Under the pieces are notes generated by a model that ran no database searches, had not been told where the DNA came from, and was given only the letters and a program-made list of their open reading frames with translations. From Spirochaetales bacterium (GTDB lineage: Bacteria > Spirochaetota > Spirochaetia > JABMQR01), in contig JAGYPA010000007.1 of assembly GCA_018399255.1 (NCBI GenBank), positions 1 through 64,000 of the forward strand: DNA of 64,000 nt, in the 5' to 3' direction. The position numbers and the translations under genes are program-made. Positions 61,086 to 64,000 of this stretch are shown one piece after another. How positions within the stretch are numbered: the stretch's first letter is position 1; every line of letters starts with the position of its first letter.

Positions 61086-62036
61086 CTACTTCCGGTTCGG
61101 CTTGCCCGGAGTCAGAAATGTCTTCATATACCAGTTTTCACTTCCGTCAGGATACCGCCCGGCACTTACTACGTGCTCTGCCCAGCTGAACGAATCTGCT
61201 ATCAGATTGTTGTACCGCAGAAACACGGTATCACTGCTTCCCAGACCAAACCTGTTTCCGGCTGACGAGGCCACGGAATTTCTGCCGGCGGAAAAGGGGA
61301 GCCGCAGAACATCGGGATAGATGACGAGCAGGCCGCCGGGAGGAATCACGGTTCCTTCCGGTAAAAAAACGGTATCTTTCTTTTGGGAGTCATCGATTCT
61401 CCATTCCTCTCTGCCGACCGTAATTGAACGGGAGGTGATGTTGATAATTTCTACATAATCGAGGCCTCTGGAGCATACTTCGTTCAGGAGCAGGGGAGAC
61501 TCTCCCTGATAACGGGCTTCAGCTTTGTTCTGTGCCCCCGGTGTCGGAATCAGCATGGTGCTGACTGCTTCAGAACCGTCCGGGATTCTGCCGATTGTAT
61601 TTACTGCGGTAGACCAGGTAACGAAATCGACCAGGCTGCCATTATGGAAGAGACTAATTTCATCTACTGAACCGATCCCGAAAGAACGGAAAGCCAGTGC
61701 CGTATCCGGGATATCCGTGGGAACAGCGGCCGCCATCCCGCTCGTCTTATAGGGGGCAATCAAGAGATATCCTCCGGCTGGAATAACGGTCCCGGCTGGA
61801 ATCTGTATCATTGGATCATTGTCCATCCGGCTCTCCTTGCGGTCGGCCAGCTCCCATTCGGGTCCCAGGACAAGATCTGCAGTAGTTCTATTGTAGAGTT
61901 CGATAAAGTCGAAATCCCCGGTCGAGGCAACTTCGTTTATGACAATATCCCCCGGGCGGGCACTCTCAGCAGCAGAAACCCTCACGGCTGCCAGTAAAAG
62001 CAGAACAACAATTATTCGATAGAAAATTTTCATCAT
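61086..62036 (-). CDS. Secreted protein with two lamin-tail domains
   Basis: 316 residues from ATG 62036 (adjacent ATG 62033 and GTG 62045 are alternatives; no clear Shine-Dalgarno sequence). A Sec signal peptide without lipobox (residues 1-25, IIVVLLLLAAVRVSAAES) is followed by two LTDs, starting IVINEVASTGDFDFIELYN and LLLNEVCSRGLDYVEIIN, with matching IGRIPDGS and AGRYPDGS turns. It is a clear paralogue of the lipoprotein at 57381-58367 and first of the LTD/CotH/LTD trio. Confidence 0.82.
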   Translation of the reverse strand: MMKIFYRIIVVLLLLAAVRVSAAESARPGDIVINEVASTGDFDFIELYNRTTADLVLGPEWELADRKESRMDNDPMIQIPAGTVIPAGGYLLIAPYKTSGMAAAVPTDIPDTALAFRSFGIGSVDEISLFHNGSLVDFVTWSTAVNTIGRIPDGSEAVSTMLIPTPGAQNKAEARYQGESPLLLNEVCSRGLDYVEIINITSRSITVGREEWRIDDSQKKDTVFLPEGTVIPPGGLLVIYPDVLRLPFSAGRNSVASSAGNRFGLGSSDTVFLRYNNLIADSFSWAEHVVSAGRYPDGSENWYMKTFLTPGKPNRK

Positions 62037-62323
62037 CCGCACCACACTTTATTCAATATCGGTATACATCAATATCGACAATATCGTCCTCAATCAATAC
62101 AGGCACAACCATTCAGCAAGTCTGACCGTTCAGGAAATATTTACACCATAGTAACATCAACAATGAGTAATGAAAAGGGAAATTGTAATCTGTTGCCCCC
62201 ATCTAATGCCCCCTTCTCCCGTTTTGTATGGTATGATAAAGACAGTACTCAGGCGGGTACTGCCTTGCGATGGTTATTGCCCTATGGGGGCGTTGCCTTA
62301 CAGAGACCATTCTGGAGGATACT
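62037..62323. other. Intergenic region / pyruvate kinase leader
   Basis: 287 bp. Near the left end are three CAATATCG copies (about 62055-62090). Closer to pyk an inverted repeat GCCCCCAT (62195-62202) / ATGGGGGC (62284-62291) encloses about 80 nt containing a second one, AGTAC / GTACT. No convincing -35/-10 pair was found. Confidence 0.4.
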
Positions 62324-63778
62324 ATGGAAACAAAACCGACCTATACCAAGATTGTGGCGACCATCGGACCTGCATCTGAAACCTATGACTCGATCAGAAC
62401 TATCATCAGTCTCGGCGCACGTGCAATCCGGCTCAATTTCAGCCATGGTACGCACGCGGTACAGCAGCTCCGATACGATGCGGCTCGCCGTGCATCGCAG
62501 GAGCTTGGCATACCCATTGCGATATTTATCGATCTGCAGGGTCCGAAAATAAGAATCGGTCAGCTCTCGGCTCCTGAAATTCGTGTGAACAGCGGAGACG
62601 AGCTGATAATTACGACAGAATCCTGTGTGGGAACAGCGGAAAAGATGAGCATTGACTATCCATATCTTCATGAGGAAATTTCTCCGGGAAACCGGATTCT
62701 GATCGATGACGGACTTATAGCCCTGCGGGTACAACAGGTTTCCGGTAACAACATCCACTGTATCGTGGAGGACGGAGGAGTCATTCGCCCACGCAAAGGG
62801 GTTAATCTTCCCGGCATTCCGCTGCACCATCTTTCATCATTTACCAAAAAAGATGAGCATGATGTAGAATTCGCCTTTAAAAATCAGGTCGATTATGTCG
62901 CTCTGTCGTTTGTCCGAAGCGCAAGGGATGTCGCTGCTCTGCGAACCTATATGAAGCAGACCTTCGGCGGTGAACTACCCATCATCTCCAAAATTGAAAA
63001 GCCGGAAGCTGTTGAGGATATCGAGGCGATAATCGAACAGTCAAGCGCCATCATGATCGCCCGTGGAGATCTCGGGGTGGAGGTTGCTCCCGAAAAGGTT
63101 CCGGTAATCCAGAAATCGATCATACGGGCCTGCAATCTGGGTGGAGTGCCGGTTATCACGGCCACGCAGATGCTGGAAACGATGATGCACAATCCGCGCC
63201 CTACCCGTGCGGAAACCGGTGATGTCGCCAATGCGGTTCTGGATGGAACCAGTGCCATCATGCTTTCCGGGGAGACGGCTGCCGGGGAATTTCCGTTTCG
63301 GGCAGTCGAGATGATGCAAAGGATAGCGGCATTTACCGAATCGAGCATCGAATACCAGCGGCTTGTTCTCGATCAGCGGCTCAATTGGGAACAGATAGAG
63401 CTGAGGCGGCGGAAAAGCATCACCGAAGCGGTCGGGATTGCCGCCCGTGAGCTTGCTCTGGCCGTGAGGGCTGCCTATATCGGATGCTTCACCCATTCCG
63501 GCGGATCAGCCCGTCTCATATCAAAATTCCGTCCCGGCATCCCTATTATCGGCTTTTCCCCGAAACTGCAGACAGTGCAGCGGCTCGCGTTATCATGGGG
63601 GGTAACTCCGGTCCATATTCAGGATTTCTCGTCATTCGATCAGCTGCTCGCCTATGCCCCGGATTACCTGAAATCCCTCGGGTTCGTCAAGACCGGCGAC
63701 CAGGTGGTCATTACAGCCGGTGTTCCTGTGGGCAGTCCGGGTAAAACCAACACTATCAAGGTAGTGGAAATAGTCTGA
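62324..63778 (+). CDS. pyk: Pyruvate kinase
   Basis: 484 residues from ATG 62324, which has GGAGG 5 nt upstream; the frame from 62270 adds an unlikely leader. TKIVATIGPAS, RLNFSHGTH, DLQGPKIRIG, active-site Lys in IISKIEKPEAVE, MIARGDLGVEVAPEKVP, ITATQMLETMMHNPRPTRAE (Mg/K site) and a C-terminal allosteric domain. It makes pyruvate and ATP from phosphoenolpyruvate. Apparently a single-gene unit. Confidence 0.95.
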   Translation: METKPTYTKIVATIGPASETYDSIRTIISLGARAIRLNFSHGTHAVQQLRYDAARRASQELGIPIAIFIDLQGPKIRIGQLSAPEIRVNSGDELIITTESCVGTAEKMSIDYPYLHEEISPGNRILIDDGLIALRVQQVSGNNIHCIVEDGGVIRPRKGVNLPGIPLHHLSSFTKKDEHDVEFAFKNQVDYVALSFVRSARDVAALRTYMKQTFGGELPIISKIEKPEAVEDIEAIIEQSSAIMIARGDLGVEVAPEKVPVIQKSIIRACNLGGVPVITATQMLETMMHNPRPTRAETGDVANAVLDGTSAIMLSGETAAGEFPFRAVEMMQRIAAFTESSIEYQRLVLDQRLNWEQIELRRRKSITEAVGIAARELALAVRAAYIGCFTHSGGSARLISKFRPGIPIIGFSPKLQTVQRLALSWGVTPVHIQDFSSFDQLLAYAPDYLKSLGFVKTGDQVVITAGVPVGSPGKTNTIKVVEIV

Positions 63779-63796
63779 CCGAGCCGCTGGAGCAGC

Positions 63797-63832
63797 AAAA
63801 AAGGCTGTCCTCCCTGAAGAAGACAGCCTGGT
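63797..63832 (-). terminator. Terminator between pyk and the Cys-rich gene
   Basis: Stem AGGCTGTC (63802-63809) / GACAGCCT (63822-63829); six A on its left become T on the minus strand, so it best serves the minus-strand gene entering from the right. It might also end pyk, but the plus-strand tail is T-poor (GGTATTTCGG). Confidence 0.6.
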
Positions 63833-63860
63833 ATTTCGGATTATTCAGCTGCAGTCCATC

Positions 63861-63899
63861 GGCCGGCTATCGGTATCGTCATGACTCCTGACAGCCGGC
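63861..63899. repeat. Inverted repeat GCCGGCT / AGCCGGC
   Basis: Perfect 7-bp arms (GCCGGCT near 63862, AGCCGGC near 63893) separated by about 24 nt, lying downstream of the minus-strand Cys-rich gene. Probably part of its 3' untranslated region. Confidence 0.4.
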
Positions 63900-63924
63900 A
63901 AAACTCAACTTCAGCCTGCAGAGA

Positions 63925-64000
63925 TCAGCAGCAGCCGCAGCCTGCTCCGCCTTTGCCGCAGCAGACAGCATACTGGCCGGGCTTGATCTCATCACCGCAC
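63925..64000 (-). CDS. C-terminal end of a small Cys/Gly-rich protein (partial)
   Basis: Only the last 24 codons lie in the window, ending CGDEIKPGQYAVCCGK, then GGAGCGCC and TGA at 63925. The 5' end is beyond position 64000. A CG-x(n)-VCCGK pattern suggests a zinc ribbon or rubredoxin/desulforedoxin-like metal site, and the GCGCC tail could be an additional metal-binding segment. The family cannot be decided from this fragment. Confidence 0.5.
   Translation of the reverse strand, partial: CGDEIKPGQYAVCCGKGGAGCGCC

Noticed and set aside
1-64000. tRNA, rRNA or riboswitch genes
   Set aside because: I looked in the larger intergenic gaps and found no cloverleaf with a TTCGA-type arm and no known riboswitch core; a covariance-model scan would be needed to exclude them.

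Overview
This is a gene-dense bacterial window of moderate GC content, with about 50 protein genes and no rRNA, tRNA or CRISPR array that I could see. The gene set fits an anaerobic or fermentative Gram-negative-type bacterium, and my guess is a free-living member of the Spirochaetota. The grounds are lipoproteins, a Na+-pumping oxaloacetate decarboxylase, an Etf/acyl-CoA dehydrogenase operon, BMP-type and sugar ABC importers, and lamin-tail/CotH lipoproteins. The taxonomy is inference; no marker gene in the window settles it.

Layout. 1-5.1 kb: a DtxR-FeoA fusion regulator, a flavin reductase and a phospholipase-C-like protein (minus strand), a creatininase-family hydrolase (plus) and FeoB (minus). 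5.2-9.1 kb: oadG-oadA-oadB, where OadA carries two biotinyl domains in tandem. 9.2-13.2 kb: a ribose/galactose-type ABC importer operon (minus). 13.6-17.6 kb: a TetR-controlled ABC exporter operon with two clear operators. 17.7-21.4 kb: etfB-etfA-acyl-CoA dehydrogenase. 21.5-26.1 kb: fabH-fabD-fabG-fabF-fabZ without an acpP. 26.2-26.4 kb: a dense cluster of stem-loops. 26.7-30.6 kb: purine genes hpt, a second phosphoribosyltransferase, purA (frameshifted) and purB. 30.8-36 kb: a giant lipoprotein with more than 100 six-residue helical repeats followed by about 26 ankyrin repeats. 36-39.5 kb: a VTT-domain membrane protein, AlkD-like and AlaX-like proteins, and an unrecognised helical protein. 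39.5-41.9 kb: an ABC/GntR operon with a perfect inverted repeat over its promoter. 42-45.4 kb: malic enzyme, a malate/lactate dehydrogenase family enzyme and a DeoR regulator. 45.5-46.9 kb: a decayed insertion sequence with recognisable ends. 47-49.2 kb: dCMP deaminase, a PfkB kinase and an SDR. 49.3-54.2 kb: a nucleoside-type (BMP) ABC importer whose ATPase is intact but whose other three genes carry many indels. 54.5-57.3 kb: molybdenum hydroxylase subunits. 57.4-62 kb: three lamin-tail-domain exported proteins, one with a CotH domain. 62-64 kb: pyruvate kinase and the end of a Cys/Gly-rich protein.

How the genes fit together. Malic enzyme, the malate/lactate dehydrogenase family enzyme, oxaloacetate decarboxylase and pyruvate kinase all act around the pyruvate/oxaloacetate node, and the decarboxylase would couple it to a sodium gradient. 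The BMP-type importer, the divergent molybdenum hydroxylase and the hpt/purA/purB cluster suggest purine uptake and salvage. Fatty-acid synthesis (fab) and an Etf-linked acyl-CoA dehydrogenase converge on a shared terminator.

Reading frames are broken in three places: purA (one extra base), the long repeat tract (seven slips within 700 bp) and the BMP-importer genes (many single-base indels within about 2.5 kb). Protein-level similarity persists across the breaks, so sequence error or very recent decay are both possible.
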